Positions 17,639 through 30,928 of a DNA stretch of 64,000 nucleotides are shown here, in pieces (position 1 is the first letter of the stretch; each line of letters starts with the position of its first letter). The stretch comes from Ignavibacteriota bacterium (lineage in GTDB: Bacteria > Bacteroidota > Ignavibacteria > UBA10030 > SZUA-254). The translations under genes were made by a program, and so were the position numbers. The DNA is taken from the NCBI GenBank assembly GCA_016212665.1, contig JACREZ010000034.1, forward strand, positions 124,001 to 188,000, read 5' to 3'. Below the pieces are notes generated by a model, which was not told the origin of the DNA, searched no databases, and was given only the letters and a program-made list of their open reading frames with translations.

Positions 17639-17721
17639 GAAAGTGCGACTCACTTTTTCCAAAACATCAATCAAAATTTGTGTGACTGCTAATCCTAAAG
17701 CAGAAAGTGAGTCGCACTTTC
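17639..17721. repeat. 83-base element with perfect 18-base inverted ends
   Basis: Arms 17639-17656 and 17704-17721 are exact inverted copies of GAAAGTGCGACTCACTTT. Size and end style resemble the 76-base elements at 45893 and 48080, suggesting a common class of miniature elements. Confidence 0.8.
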
Positions 17722-17892
17722 ATTTTCCTCAGTCTCATTCCTGCAATAAATGATTCTTTGAATTTCATCTCTGAGAAGTTCGATGTTCTTTTCAATAAGA
17801 ACAATCAGTATGAAACTGTTTTTCCAAAAAATCATGGAATGATTCTTGCCAATTAACCTACCGAAATACGGACAATTCTCACTTGTTTCTTT

Positions 17893-18000
17893 GAGGTTGT
17901 CCGAAAAGTCCGATTGGCGTGTAGCCGCAGACTTTACGTCTGCGTTTTTATTTGGAACCGCAACCATAAAGGTTGCGCCTACGACTTTTGGACAACCCCT
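17893..18000. repeat. 108-base element with terminal inverted repeats and two internal hairpins
   Basis: The ends GAGGTTGTCCGAAAAG and CTTTTGGACAACCCCT are inverted with two mismatches. Inside are hairpins CGCAGAC/GTCTGCG and GCAACC/GGTTGC. The termini match the element at 10759-10858. It lies directly upstream of nifJ, between base 18000 and the start at 18063, so it could carry part of that gene's leader. Confidence 0.75.
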
Positions 18001-18062
18001 TATACTCTAAGATTTTTTTACACAATCATACTGAATTAAGAAGAAGAAAGGTACATCGAACA

Positions 18063-21680
<3,618 letters not shown>

Positions 21681-21773
21681 AAAAAATCAAATTCAACAAA
21701 AAAAAGTTGATAAAAGGAAAACAATTGTGTAGTTTCCGATTGTGTCAATAAGATAGAAATGTGTTTTCTTAGA

Positions 21774-21839
21774 ATGAAAAAGAGAATGTTGTTGTTGATG
21801 TTGTTATGTTCTGTAATAACGACAATGATTTCTTGTTGA
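21774..21839 (+). CDS. Possible 21-residue micro-lipoprotein or signal-peptide remnant
   Basis: In the 224-base gap after nifJ, ATG 21774 opens MKKRMLLLMLLCSVITTMISC then TGA. This is a complete lipoprotein signal peptide whose lipobox Cys is the last residue. A mature product would be a lipid-modified cysteine only. It may be the leftover of a lost lipoprotein gene, a genuine peptide, or chance. The Shine-Dalgarno is weak. Confidence 0.35.
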   Translation: MKKRMLLLMLLCSVITTMISC

Positions 21840-21904
21840 ATCAAAAAAGAAAACAGTGATACTTGTCTTATGGTGCAATTATTGTATAACGCAAGCCATC
21901 AATT

Positions 21905-24900
21905 ATGAAAAGTTCTTTGCAGATGAGAAAACGGGAGAAATTGTCTTTCTTTAAGAAAGCAATCGTTCTTGGCGGTATCGCTTCAATCTTATATTTATTG
22001 ATTGGAATGATTCGACTTCCGATGTTGTTGGAGGAATTGCTTCTTCCTCCAATAACAAATCCCAATCGTTATGTTAGCGAACTTATTCTTACGCTCACAC
22101 TTTTTTCTGCCGGCTTCGGGATATTTTCATTTGGTTGGTGGAAGGAATTTCAGACACGATTGTTCGGTCAAATTCAGACAGAAGATGCTTTACGCGAAAG
22201 CGAAGAGCGGTACCGGCGTTTGGTAGAAATGTCGCCGGATGCAATCGCTGTTCATATCGAAGGGAAGTTCGTGTATGTCAATCCTTCGGGAGTGAAACTC
22301 CTCGGGGCGAAAAATGCAGATGAGTTGTTAGGCAAATCAGTTCTTACCATCGTTCACCCCTACTATCACGACACTGTCCGTAAACGCGTACAAATGATGA
22401 CGGAAGAAGGTCGGGAGGTTCCGCTCATTGAGGAAAAATTTATCAGGGTTGACGGACAAATAATTGATGTAGAAGTTGCCGCAGTTCCTTTTACATACCA
22501 AGGCAATCCGGCGGTACAGGTTGTCGCACGAGATATTTCTGATAGAAAACGTTCCGGTAAAATTGTGAAGGAATGGCAGGAGCGGTATGAAAAAGTACTT
22601 TCCATTACAGACGAAATTGTATATGACTGGGACTTGAAAAAGAACAGTACGGTCTGGAGCGCAACACTTCAAACCGTGTTAGGGTATGTGCCCGAAGAAC
22701 TTAGTACGAAGAAAACTCCCTGGGAATCTTATATCCATCCGGATGAGCGCGAACATGTTACACGGCAAATAGAAAATGCTCTCTCAAAATCTTCTACAAT
22801 AGAAATTGATTACCGGCTTCGACATAAAAATGGTGAGTATCGTTTTATCCATGACCGGGCATTTATTTTCAGGGATGAACAGGGAAACGCAATTCGTTCG
22901 ATAGGTTCTATCACGGATATTACCGATAGGAAACTTGCAGAAGAAGCCCGTTTCTTGGACCAACAACGGTATAAAACACTCTTCGAATTTTCTCCAAGCG
23001 GGGTCATGTTGGAAGATGCAAACGGAACGATTGTCGATGCAAACGAATCATTCTTTCGCATGACGGGGTATTCGCGGGAAGAACTGATCGGGAATAATGT
23101 GCGATTTCTGGCTCCGCCTCAACATAGGGAACAAGTCCAGAAACATATAACTAAAATTCTTTCAGGGAATATTCTTGAACATCAGGTTGAAAATATCAAA
23201 AAAGACGGGACGTCCTATTCGATTGAGATCCGGGAACGGATGATCCGGCTGCCAAACGGGCAAGATGGAATTCTTGTCGTTGCAAATGATATTTCGGAGC
23301 GGCTGCAACAAGAGCAAAAATTAAAGAATCAATTTGAACAACTCCAGTCTATTTACTTCCTCACTGCCGCGCTCAACCACACGGACGATATTGATATAAT
23401 TTATCAAGAATCTCTTTCGGCAATTACGCGGAACTTGCATATAGACCGCGCTTCGCTTCTTCTTTTTGATAAAGACGGAATACTTCGGTTCAAAGCATGG
23501 CGCGGAATTTCTGATTGGTATCGCAGTAAGGTTGAAGGGCATACGCCGTGGAATCCACAAACAACAAACCCTGCGCCGATATTCGTGTCGGATGTTCGGA
23601 ACGAGCAAAGCCTTGCAACGTATCATCCTGTGTTTGAGAAAGAACATATTGTTGCATTAGGATTTATCCCGTTGGTTTTTCAGGATAGATTGCTGGGAAA
23701 ATTCATGGTGTATTTCGATGCACCGCACGTGTTTACTGAAACAGAAGTACAAATACTGCTTACCATTGCCGGGCATATTGCCTTTGCAATCGAACGACGA
23801 CAAGCAATGGCTGAATTAGCCGCAAGCGAGGAGAGGTATCGAACGCTTTCGGAAGCCGCACACGATGCAATATTTATCATCAATAAAAATGATGAAGTAG
23901 AGTACGTCAACAGTTTCGCCGCACAAATGTTTAATGATGTACCGTTAAACATTATCGGAAAACAACGTATGAATTTATTCCCCGGTGAAGCGGCGGCGAG
24001 ACAAGGAGAAGCGCTACGGAAAATCTTTGCAACGGGTAAACCGATGCAGTCGGAAAATCCGCTCCCGACAAAAGCAGGATTGCGTTGGCATGACACTCAT
24101 CTTGTGCCGATAAAAAATCAGGAAGGAACGGTCACATCCGTGTTGGGAATTTCCCGTGATATCACAGAACGAAAGAAGGTTGAAGACGCCTTGCGGCTCA
24201 GTGTAGAGCAGCAAGAACTTGTTCTCCGTTCTTTGCCAATGGTATTTTATACAACCGATGTTTCCAGAACCTTGGCAACGACATGGATTAGCGAACAGGT
24301 TGAACGAATAACAGGATTTTCTCCCAATCACTTTATTGAAGATGCGAAATTCTGGGAATCGCGAATTCACCCGGACGATATCGAACATGCAATGTCGGAA
24401 TACAACGGCGTTATTAAGCAGAATACTACCCGGACGGAATACCGGTGGAAGTGCGCCGATGGTTCCTATCGCTGGTTTGAAGACCAAACGGTACTGATTC
24501 GCGATTCCGCAGGAAATCCGAAAGAGATTATCGGTATCTGGCTCGATATTACTAACCAAATGCGTGCTGAAGAAAGTGTCCGAGAATCGGAAGCGCGATG
24601 GCGTTCGTTGATGGAAAGTTCGCCCGGATTAGTCCACGAAATTGACAGGCAAGGGAAGATATTATATATCAATCGCGCTACACCCGGATATGAACGGGAC
24701 AGTGTTATCGGTTCGACAATTTATGATTATGTCTCGACAGAGACGGCACTATTTATGCGTCAACAAGTCGAGGAAGTTTTTGAAAAGCAACATTCCGTCT
24801 GGTTTGAAGTTCCTGCGGCAGGTCCGTACGGAAGCGAAGCATGGTACACGTGCATCATCGGACCGATAATTAAAGATGGAAAAGTTGCTTCCGCTATAAT

Positions 24901-27900
24901 GGATTCAATTGATATCACCGAGCATAAACATCGCGAACATTTGCAAAACACTGTTTACCAGATTGCTCAGTTTGCAGACAAATCGCAATCGCCGGAAGAA
25001 CTGTTTAAGGGAGTTCACGATAGTATCAGCGAGGTTATGCATGCAAGTAATTTCTATATCGCACTGTATGATGAGCAGGATGATTTATTAAGTTTCCCGT
25101 ACTTTGTTGATGAAGTTGACGTTCCGAATCCGCCGGGAAGACCGGGAAGGGGAGTGACAGCTTATGTACTACGAACGGGAAAATCACTTCTTTGTCCCCA
25201 GAAAAAGTTTGAAGAACTTGTTCGTCAGGGAGAGATTGAATTAGTCGGAATTCCATCGCCAGTCTGGCTGGGCGTTCCGTTGATTGTCGAGGGAAAAACA
25301 ATCGGCGTCATGGCGGTTCAGGATTATCACGATGAACATGCGTACGGCGATGAAGAACTGCAAGTGCTGGAATATGTGTCATCACAGATTGCAATGACGA
25401 TTCGCCGGAAGCAGGCAGAGGAAGATTTACAACGCTCTGAAGAGCGATACCGTTCACTGTTCGAAGAATCGAAAGATGTTATTTATTTTACATCAGAGTT
25501 CGGACATATTATTGAAATCAACCCCGCTGGTGTAGAACTATTCGGGTATCATTCAAAGGAAGAACTCCTCACGGTTGATGTTGCAAATGAGTTGTACTGG
25601 GAGCCGCGGCAACGAGAAGAAGAATCACGCATTATCAGGAGACAGGGATACGTACAGGATTTTGAATTAGAACTGAAACGCAAGGACGGAACGAAAATTA
25701 CCGTTCTTGATACGGCAACAACGGTACGGGATTCTATCGGGTCCATTATCGGGTACAGGGGCATCATGCGCGATATAACCGAACGGAAACGTTCGGAAGA
25801 AGCACTCAGGGAATCGTACCAAATTGTTGAAGCGTTAATTCAGGCTTCGCCGTTAGCAATCAATGTTCTTGATTTGAATGGGAATGTTACGATATGGAAT
25901 CCAAAATCGGAGGAGATTTTTGGCTGGACGGAGAATGACGTAATCGGGAAGTCATTGCCGTATCTAACAGAAGATAAATTTGATGAATACAACTGTGCCG
26001 CCGAACGAGTGAGAAAAGGGGGTGTGTATATCGTTCACGACACATATAGAAAACGGAAAGATGGCACACTTGTACACGTCAGCATTTCGACCGCATCGTT
26101 GCGAGATGGAAACAATACTATCATCGGAACGATGGCGCTTATCAATGATATTACTGAACGCAAAAAGGCTGAGGAAGCATTGCGGCAAAGTGAAATCAAA
26201 CTCCGTGAAATAGTTGAACATAGCACGAATCTTTTCTACTCACACACACCCGAACATGTGATTACGTATGTTAGCCCACAGACTCGTTCCTATTTTGATT
26301 GTGAACCCGAGGAAGCGCTTGTCCGGTGGACAGAACTTGCGACTGAAAATCCGATAAACAATATCGGGTACGATATGACTCAACGGGCAATCGAAACGGG
26401 GATACGGCAAAGCCCGTTTCGTTTAGAACTGGTTGGAAAGAAAGCACGAAAAATTTGGGTGGAAGTGAATGAGTCTCCGGTCGTGTTAAACGGAAAAACC
26501 ATTGCCATAGTCGGCTCGCTTACCGATATAACGGAAAAAGTCAAAGTAGAAGAAGAGGTTGGGAAACTCCGTAAAGCAATCGAGTCGTTGGGTGAGGTTG
26601 TGTTTATTACAGACAAAGAAGGGATTATCACGTTCGCTAACCCTGAGTTTACCAAACTCTACGGTTACACCCAGGAGGAAGTAATCGGAAAAGTAACTCC
26701 ACGAATATTAAAGAGTGGTTCAACTTCTCGGGAAGATTATTCAAAGATTTGGGAGACGTTGTTGAACAGACAGTTTGTCAAACGCGAAATTCACAACAAA
26801 ACGAAAGAAGGAAAACAGGTTATCGTCGAATCTTCCATGAGTCCCGTGTTAGATGAATTTGGAAATATTGACGGCTTCATGGCGATTCAACTTGATATTA
26901 CAGAAAAGAAGCGCCTTGAAGAACAGTTCTTACGTTCGCAACGACTCGAAAGTTTAGGAACACTCGCCGGAGGTGTAGCGCACGATTTGAATAACGTTCT
27001 CGCTCCGATATTGCTTTCCATTGATGTTTTGAAGCGGTATGCTACAACAGACCACGCAGTGAAAATTCTTCAAACCATCCGGAGTAGCGCAGAACGCGGA
27101 AAGCATATCATTAAACAAATCCTTTCGTTTGCACGTGGTTCGGAAGGAGAGCGGGGGAATATCCAATTACGACATCTTATTAGAGAGATGGAACAAATTG
27201 CGAAGGAAACATTCCCGCGCTCAATCGAAGTTCATTGCTCGATTCAAAAAGAACTATGGACTGTGTTGGGAGATCCGACGCAATTACACCAAGTATTATT
27301 GAACTTGTGCGTGAACGCGCGCGATGCAATGCCCGATGGCGGCTCGCTGGAACTGAAAGCGGAAAATATTTTTATTGATGAGCATTTTGCAAAAATGCAA
27401 TACGGAGCGAAAGTCGGTCCGTACGTTGTTCTCTCTGTCAGCGATACGGGAACAGGAATTCCCCCTGAAGTATTACCCAAAATATTTGACCCGTTCTTTA
27501 CAACGAAACCGCAAGCGAGCGGCACGGGACTCGGTCTTTCAACCGTTCATGCAATTGTGAAGGGACACGAAGGGTTTATTGATGTGTACTCGCATATCGG
27601 AAGCGGAACAACATTTAAAGTTTTTCTTCCTGCTATAGAATCGGCGGAAGCGATACAAGTGACAAAAGCTATTGTTGAGTATCCTCCCGGCAACGGCGAA
27701 TGTGTGTTGGTGATAGATGATGAAGCGTCTGTTCGGGATATTACAAAATACACTCTTGAAATGTACGGCTACAAAGTACTCACCGCGGGCGATGGCGCAA
27801 AGGGCGTTGCATTATACAAAGAACGAAAGCAGGATATAGATGTCGTCATCACTGATATGATGATGCCGGTGATGGATGGTAATGCGACGATTCTCGCACT

Positions 27901-28060
27901 GAAGGAATTGGAGCCATCGGTAAAAATTATTGCTTCAAGCGGATTAACAACCGGCTCACAAATATCTTTTACACTTGAAACAGAAGTGTTTGCTTTTCTT
28001 GCAAAGCCATACACTGCTGAAAGTTTACTCAAAGCACTCCATGAAGTTTTAACAAAATGA
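21905..28060 (+). CDS. Giant hybrid sensor histidine kinase: 2 TM, ~10 PAS, 2 GAF, HisKA, HATPase, receiver
   Basis: Inner-membrane anchored signalling kinase of 2051 residues. Two membrane segments lie near residues 20-40 and 62-80. PAS domains start near residues 97, 225, 350, 640, 770, 895, 1178, 1301, 1426 and 1552; GAF domains lie near 480-640 and 1015-1170. The HisKA phosphoacceptor is H1693 (GGVAHDLNN), followed by the ATPase lid (VSDTGTGIPPE, GTGLGLSTVHAIV). The C-terminal receiver has D1984 (VITDMMMP). It lacks a DNA-binding output, so it should act through its own receiver or partners outside the window. Its place after nifJ suggests sensing of redox or energy state; ligands are unknown. 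Confidence 0.93.
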   Translation: MKSSLQMRKREKLSFFKKAIVLGGIASILYLLIGMIRLPMLLEELLLPPITNPNRYVSELILTLTLFSAGFGIFSFGWWKEFQTRLFGQIQTEDALRESEERYRRLVEMSPDAIAVHIEGKFVYVNPSGVKLLGAKNADELLGKSVLTIVHPYYHDTVRKRVQMMTEEGREVPLIEEKFIRVDGQIIDVEVAAVPFTYQGNPAVQVVARDISDRKRSGKIVKEWQERYEKVLSITDEIVYDWDLKKNSTVWSATLQTVLGYVPEELSTKKTPWESYIHPDEREHVTRQIENALSKSSTIEIDYRLRHKNGEYRFIHDRAFIFRDEQGNAIRSIGSITDITDRKLAEEARFLDQQRYKTLFEFSPSGVMLEDANGTIVDANESFFRMTGYSREELIGNNVRFLAPPQHREQVQKHITKILSGNILEHQVENIKKDGTSYSIEIRERMIRLPNGQDGILVVANDISERLQQEQKLKNQFEQLQSIYFLTAALNHTDDIDIIYQESLSAITRNLHIDRASLLLFDKDGILRFKAWRGISDWYRSKVEGHTPWNPQTTNPAPIFVSDVRNEQSLATYHPVFEKEHIVALGFIPLVFQDRLLGKFMVYFDAPHVFTETEVQILLTIAGHIAFAIERRQAMAELAASEERYRTLSEAAHDAIFIINKNDEVEYVNSFAAQMFNDVPLNIIGKQRMNLFPGEAAARQGEALRKIFATGKPMQSENPLPTKAGLRWHDTHLVPIKNQEGTVTSVLGISRDITERKKVEDALRLSVEQQELVLRSLPMVFYTTDVSRTLATTWISEQVERITGFSPNHFIEDAKFWESRIHPDDIEHAMSEYNGVIKQNTTRTEYRWKCADGSYRWFEDQTVLIRDSAGNPKEIIGIWLDITNQMRAEESVRESEARWRSLMESSPGLVHEIDRQGKILYINRATPGYERDSVIGSTIYDYVSTETALFMRQQVEEVFEKQHSVWFEVPAAGPYGSEAWYTCIIGPIIKDGKVASAIMDSIDITEHKHREHLQNTVYQIAQFADKSQSPEELFKGVHDSISEVMHASNFYIALYDEQDDLLSFPYFVDEVDVPNPPGRPGRGVTAYVLRTGKSLLCPQKKFEELVRQGEIELVGIPSPVWLGVPLIVEGKTIGVMAVQDYHDEHAYGDEELQVLEYVSSQIAMTIRRKQAEEDLQRSEERYRSLFEESKDVIYFTSEFGHIIEINPAGVELFGYHSKEELLTVDVANELYWEPRQREEESRIIRRQGYVQDFELELKRKDGTKITVLDTATTVRDSIGSIIGYRGIMRDITERKRSEEALRESYQIVEALIQASPLAINVLDLNGNVTIWNPKSEEIFGWTENDVIGKSLPYLTEDKFDEYNCAAERVRKGGVYIVHDTYRKRKDGTLVHVSISTASLRDGNNTIIGTMALINDITERKKAEEALRQSEIKLREIVEHSTNLFYSHTPEHVITYVSPQTRSYFDCEPEEALVRWTELATENPINNIGYDMTQRAIETGIRQSPFRLELVGKKARKIWVEVNESPVVLNGKTIAIVGSLTDITEKVKVEEEVGKLRKAIESLGEVVFITDKEGIITFANPEFTKLYGYTQEEVIGKVTPRILKSGSTSREDYSKIWETLLNRQFVKREIHNKTKEGKQVIVESSMSPVLDEFGNIDGFMAIQLDITEKKRLEEQFLRSQRLESLGTLAGGVAHDLNNVLAPILLSIDVLKRYATTDHAVKILQTIRSSAERGKHIIKQILSFARGSEGERGNIQLRHLIREMEQIAKETFPRSIEVHCSIQKELWTVLGDPTQLHQVLLNLCVNARDAMPDGGSLELKAENIFIDEHFAKMQYGAKVGPYVVLSVSDTGTGIPPEVLPKIFDPFFTTKPQASGTGLGLSTVHAIVKGHEGFIDVYSHIGSGTTFKVFLPAIESAEAIQVTKAIVEYPPGNGECVLVIDDEASVRDITKYTLEMYGYKVLTAGDGAKGVALYKERKQDIDVVITDMMMPVMDGNATILALKELEPSVKIIASSGLTTGSQISFTLETEVFAFLAKPYTAESLLKALHEVLTK

Positions 28061-28087
28061 ACATTATTCAGAAATAGGAACACAAAA

Positions 28088-29092
28088 ATGGATTTGAAAA
28101 CAACATACCTTGGAATCCCACTAAAAAATCCCATCATCCCATCATCAAGTCCGCTCTCCCATTCGGTTGAGAGCATGAAGCGTCTTGAAGATGCCGGCGC
28201 GGCGGCGGTTGTGATGTACTCTTTGTTTGAAGAACAAATTGCCCATGAAGCCGCCGAACTCGACCATTATCTCTCCTTCGGAACGGAAAGTTTTGCAGAA
28301 TCATTAACATACTTTCCGAACTTCGGCGAATATAATCTGGGACCGGACGAGTATGTAGAACTTCTTCGCAAAGCAAAACAATCGTTGGAAATCCCGGTCA
28401 TTGCGAGCCTGAACGGAATTACTGTCGGTGGATGGATTAATTATGCCACAAAACTTGAACAGGCTGGCGCAGATGCAATTGAACTAAATGTTTATTACAT
28501 TCCAACCGACCCGTTGCTCACCGGCGCAGAAGTGGAAGAACGGTATCTCGAAGTTCTGCACGCTGTAAAACGCGCAGTGAAAATTCCCGTTGCGATGAAG
28601 TTAAGTCCGTTCTTCAGTTCGTTCGCGAACGTGGCTCGACGATTTGACCAGTCGGGCGCTGATGGATTAGTGTTATTCAATCGTTTCTATCAGCCGGATA
28701 TTGACCTGACAACATTAGACGTGAAGCCCGGGGTTACATTAAGCACATCATTCGCTACGCGAGTACCAATGCGTTGGATTGCAATCTTACATGGAAGAGT
28801 GAATGCGAGTCTCGCGGCGACAGGCGGCATTCACACAGCAGAAGATGTGATAAAAATGTTGATGGCGGGCGCGGATGTTACGATGATGTGTTCGGCTTTG
28901 TTAAAACATGGACACCACTACATTGCTCAAGTTTTGCAAGACGTGGAGAAGTGGATGGTAGAACATGATTATGTTTCCGTTCAACAAATGAAAGGAAGTA
29001 TGAGCCAACAATCAGTTGCTGACCCGTCTGCATTCGAGCGCGCAAATTATATGAAAGCCTTAAATAAGTATCAAGGAATTGGAATAATATGA
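28088..29092 (+). CDS. Dihydroorotate-dehydrogenase-like flavoprotein
   Basis: A (beta/alpha)8 flavin-dependent oxidoreductase resembling class 1 dihydroorotate dehydrogenases: [16 protein letters not shown] at the N terminus, [25 protein letters not shown] and [19 protein letters not shown] near the phosphate-binding end. The normal class 1A catalytic cysteine context is not obvious, so it is probably not PyrD. Homologues of this type are often found beside nifJ, as here. The stop overlaps the Rrf2 start (ATGA), suggesting translational coupling. Substrate unknown. Confidence 0.85.
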   Translation: MDLKTTYLGIPLKNPIIPSSSPLSHSVESMKRLEDAGAAAVVMYSLFEEQIAHEAAELDHYLSFGTESFAESLTYFPNFGEYNLGPDEYVELLRKAKQSLEIPVIASLNGITVGGWINYATKLEQAGADAIELNVYYIPTDPLLTGAEVEERYLEVLHAVKRAVKIPVAMKLSPFFSSFANVARRFDQSGADGLVLFNRFYQPDIDLTTLDVKPGVTLSTSFATRVPMRWIAILHGRVNASLAATGGIHTAEDVIKMLMAGADVTMMCSALLKHGHHYIAQVLQDVEKWMVEHDYVSVQQMKGSMSQQSVADPSAFERANYMKALNKYQGIGII

Positions 29093-29523
29093 GTATCATT
29101 TTTAGCAGGCAGTGTGAGTATGCACTGCAAGCAGTTCTTTTTCTCGCCCTGAAACCGGAAGGTGAAAAAACTTCAATCAAGGAATTAACTCAACATCTGG
29201 ATTTGCCGTATCATTTTGCGGCGAAAATTCTCCAGGCGCTCTCGCGAAAGGGGTTGCTTTCTTCCTTCAAGGGCTCGCTCGGTGGATTTGCCTTAAAAAA
29301 ATCAACCGATAAAATCACATTGTATCAAATCATCGAAGCGGTAGATGGTTTGAGTTTTATGAATGGTTGTGTTCTGGGGTTCGATGATTGTGGTGATGCG
29401 CATCCGTGTGCGTTACATGAACATTGGGGAAGGATGAGAGAGGAACTGAAACAACTTCTCACAACGAAAAGTGTTGCACAATTAGCATCAGAAATGAAAA
29501 AACCTCAATTTAACAGGAAATAA
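29089..29523 (+). CDS. Rrf2-family transcriptional regulator with a cysteine cluster
   Basis: A 144-residue winged-helix regulator. The N terminus ([16 protein letters not shown]) and the [19 protein letters not shown] recognition region are typical of Rrf2. [16 protein letters not shown] holds three cysteines spaced like the Fe-S ligands of NsrR/IscR-type members, so it may sense NO, O2 or Fe-S status. It overlaps the DHODH-like gene by 4 bases and precedes a palindrome at 29536-29559 and a redox gene group that includes a nitrite reductase and a hemerythrin. An NsrR-like role is inferred. Confidence 0.9.
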   Translation: MSIIFSRQCEYALQAVLFLALKPEGEKTSIKELTQHLDLPYHFAAKILQALSRKGLLSSFKGSLGGFALKKSTDKITLYQIIEAVDGLSFMNGCVLGFDDCGDAHPCALHEHWGRMREELKQLLTTKSVAQLASEMKKPQFNRK

Positions 29524-29535
29524 TAGACAAAAATC

Positions 29536-29559
29536 ATATTGGATATAAATATCCAATAT
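29536..29559. promoter_or_regulatory. Palindrome, candidate Rrf2 operator
   Basis: ATATTGGATA, 4-base spacer TAAA, TATCCAATAT: a perfect 10-base inverted repeat just after the Rrf2 gene and 117 bases before the polyferredoxin ATG. It is AT-rich with no trailing T run, so an operator is more likely than a terminator. Rrf2 proteins bind palindromes of this size; binding here is inferred. Confidence 0.5.
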
Positions 29560-29676
29560 GGCATACAAGTTGGACTATTCAGATTGGTTTTGAGGAAATA
29601 GCCCGAAAATTAAAACATTTTCAAAGAGTGTACTCTTCGGCAATCTCAAAATTGAGAACAATCTGATAGACTGACT

Positions 29677-30921
29677 ATGAAACCTGATAATACTGATTCA
29701 TCTGTTCTTACTACGAATTCATTGACGTTTACTGAACCATTCAGTAAAACAATTGTTGATACATTTCAAACAATTCCCCATCGGGCAGAAGCGCGTAAAC
29801 TGAAAATCAAAAAAATCCCGACGGAACAGCGGAAGAAAAAAATAAAGTTTTCGCTTGAACCACTCTGGTATAAACGAATTGTTCATCGCCTCCGGGATGA
29901 TTCACAATTTCTCCGCTCGACTATTCAATTCTCGTTTATCCTTCTTTGCGTCTGGATTGGCATTGAGTTCTATCTTTTCATGCAGTGGGGGATGTCGAAT
30001 GGTGAAACTACATATTTTGAACGACCTCCGGGAGTTGAAGGTTTTCTTCCTATAAGTGCGCTCATCAGTTTGAAATATTGGTTGCAAACCGGAATCATCA
30101 ACGATGTTCATCCTTCGGGGCTTTTTATTTTCATCGCGATTGTTGCAGGTGGAGTTTTACTGAAAAAAGCATTTTGCAGTTGGCTCTGCCCGGTTGGAAC
30201 GCTGAGTGAATCACTCTGGATGTTCGGGAAAAAATTATTCGGAAGAAATCTCACTCCGCCCAAATGGCTTGATTACCCGTTGCGTTCATTGAAATATCTC
30301 CTGCTGTTTTTCTTCGCCTATTCCATTTGGCAAATGACCGTACCTGATTTGCAAGCATTTATTTACAGCCCGTATAACAAAATGGCTGACGTGAAGATGT
30401 ATCAGTTCTTCGCGAACATTTCCTCATTTGCTCTCTGGACAATCATTATCCTGATGGTCTTTTCACTGTTCATAAAAAATTTCTGGTGCAGATTTTTATG
30501 TCCGTATGGCGCGTTGCTCGGAGTTCTCAGTTGGTTCAGCCCGTTGAAAATTACACGCAACAAATCCACCTGTATTGATTGTGAACTGTGTACGAAAGCC
30601 TGTCCGTCAAACATCAAGGTTCATAAAGTGAAGAGAGTGTGGAGTGATGAATGTATGAATTGTCTCGCGTGTGTCGAAGCGTGTCCGGTTAAGGAGACAC
30701 TCGATATCAGGACATCCGTCACAAAGACTCGAATCCCGAATTGGGTGTTTGGCGTCTTCGTCGTCGGTACATTTGCCGGGATAACGGGATTAGCAATGAT
30801 AACCGGGCATTGGCAAAACGGAATGACAAAGGAGGAATATCTAAAGCGTTTCCCGCAAATTGAATCACCGATATATCAGCACAACCGGGGTGAAGTTCCT
30901 CAATATGGTCCAAATGACTGA
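29677..30921 (+). CDS. Membrane-bound 4Fe-4S polyferredoxin (NapH/CcoG-like)
   Basis: Inner-membrane electron carrier of 414 residues with about five membrane segments. It shows the paired CxxxCP motifs of the NapH/NosR/CcoG group (FCSWLCPVG and WCRFLCPYG) and two [4Fe-4S] motifs (CIDCELCTKACP and CMNCLACVEACP). It probably passes electrons from quinol or ferredoxin towards a periplasmic acceptor; the octahaem nitrite reductase at 32381 is the obvious candidate, by context only. A charged ~90-residue N-terminal cytoplasmic stretch precedes the first helix. Confidence 0.85.
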   Translation: MKPDNTDSSVLTTNSLTFTEPFSKTIVDTFQTIPHRAEARKLKIKKIPTEQRKKKIKFSLEPLWYKRIVHRLRDDSQFLRSTIQFSFILLCVWIGIEFYLFMQWGMSNGETTYFERPPGVEGFLPISALISLKYWLQTGIINDVHPSGLFIFIAIVAGGVLLKKAFCSWLCPVGTLSESLWMFGKKLFGRNLTPPKWLDYPLRSLKYLLLFFFAYSIWQMTVPDLQAFIYSPYNKMADVKMYQFFANISSFALWTIIILMVFSLFIKNFWCRFLCPYGALLGVLSWFSPLKITRNKSTCIDCELCTKACPSNIKVHKVKRVWSDECMNCLACVEACPVKETLDIRTSVTKTRIPNWVFGVFVVGTFAGITGLAMITGHWQNGMTKEEYLKRFPQIESPIYQHNRGEVPQYGPND

Positions 30922-30928
30922 GTATTCT

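Larger units (their letters stand above)
17294..18062. other. 769-base noncoding stretch with two inverted-repeat elements
   Basis: No convincing gene. Just after the stop of the GH16 protein, the same frame reads NRVRILP, resembling the NRISIMP linker of the T9SS protein at 7742, then hits another stop. On the minus strand, about 17388-17540 reads ..REFRNTKKGPKWKNN.. to ..MPYGWLQRVEDE then stop, without a start codon; it may be a decayed fragment. Inverted-repeat elements lie at 17639-17721 and 17893-18000. Confidence 0.5.

Noticed and set aside
17973-18062. Longer N terminus for nifJ from TTG 17973
   Set aside because: Those codons lie in an inverted-repeat element, and the family N terminus begins just after ATG 18063.
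24014-24559. Minus-strand 181-codon open frame inside the giant kinase
   Set aside because: Shadow of a strongly supported gene on the opposite strand; no domain or start signal.
28088-29092. Assignment as PyrD
   Set aside because: The fold is similar, but the catalytic cysteine context is not evident and the nifJ neighbourhood fits the DHODH-like group better.
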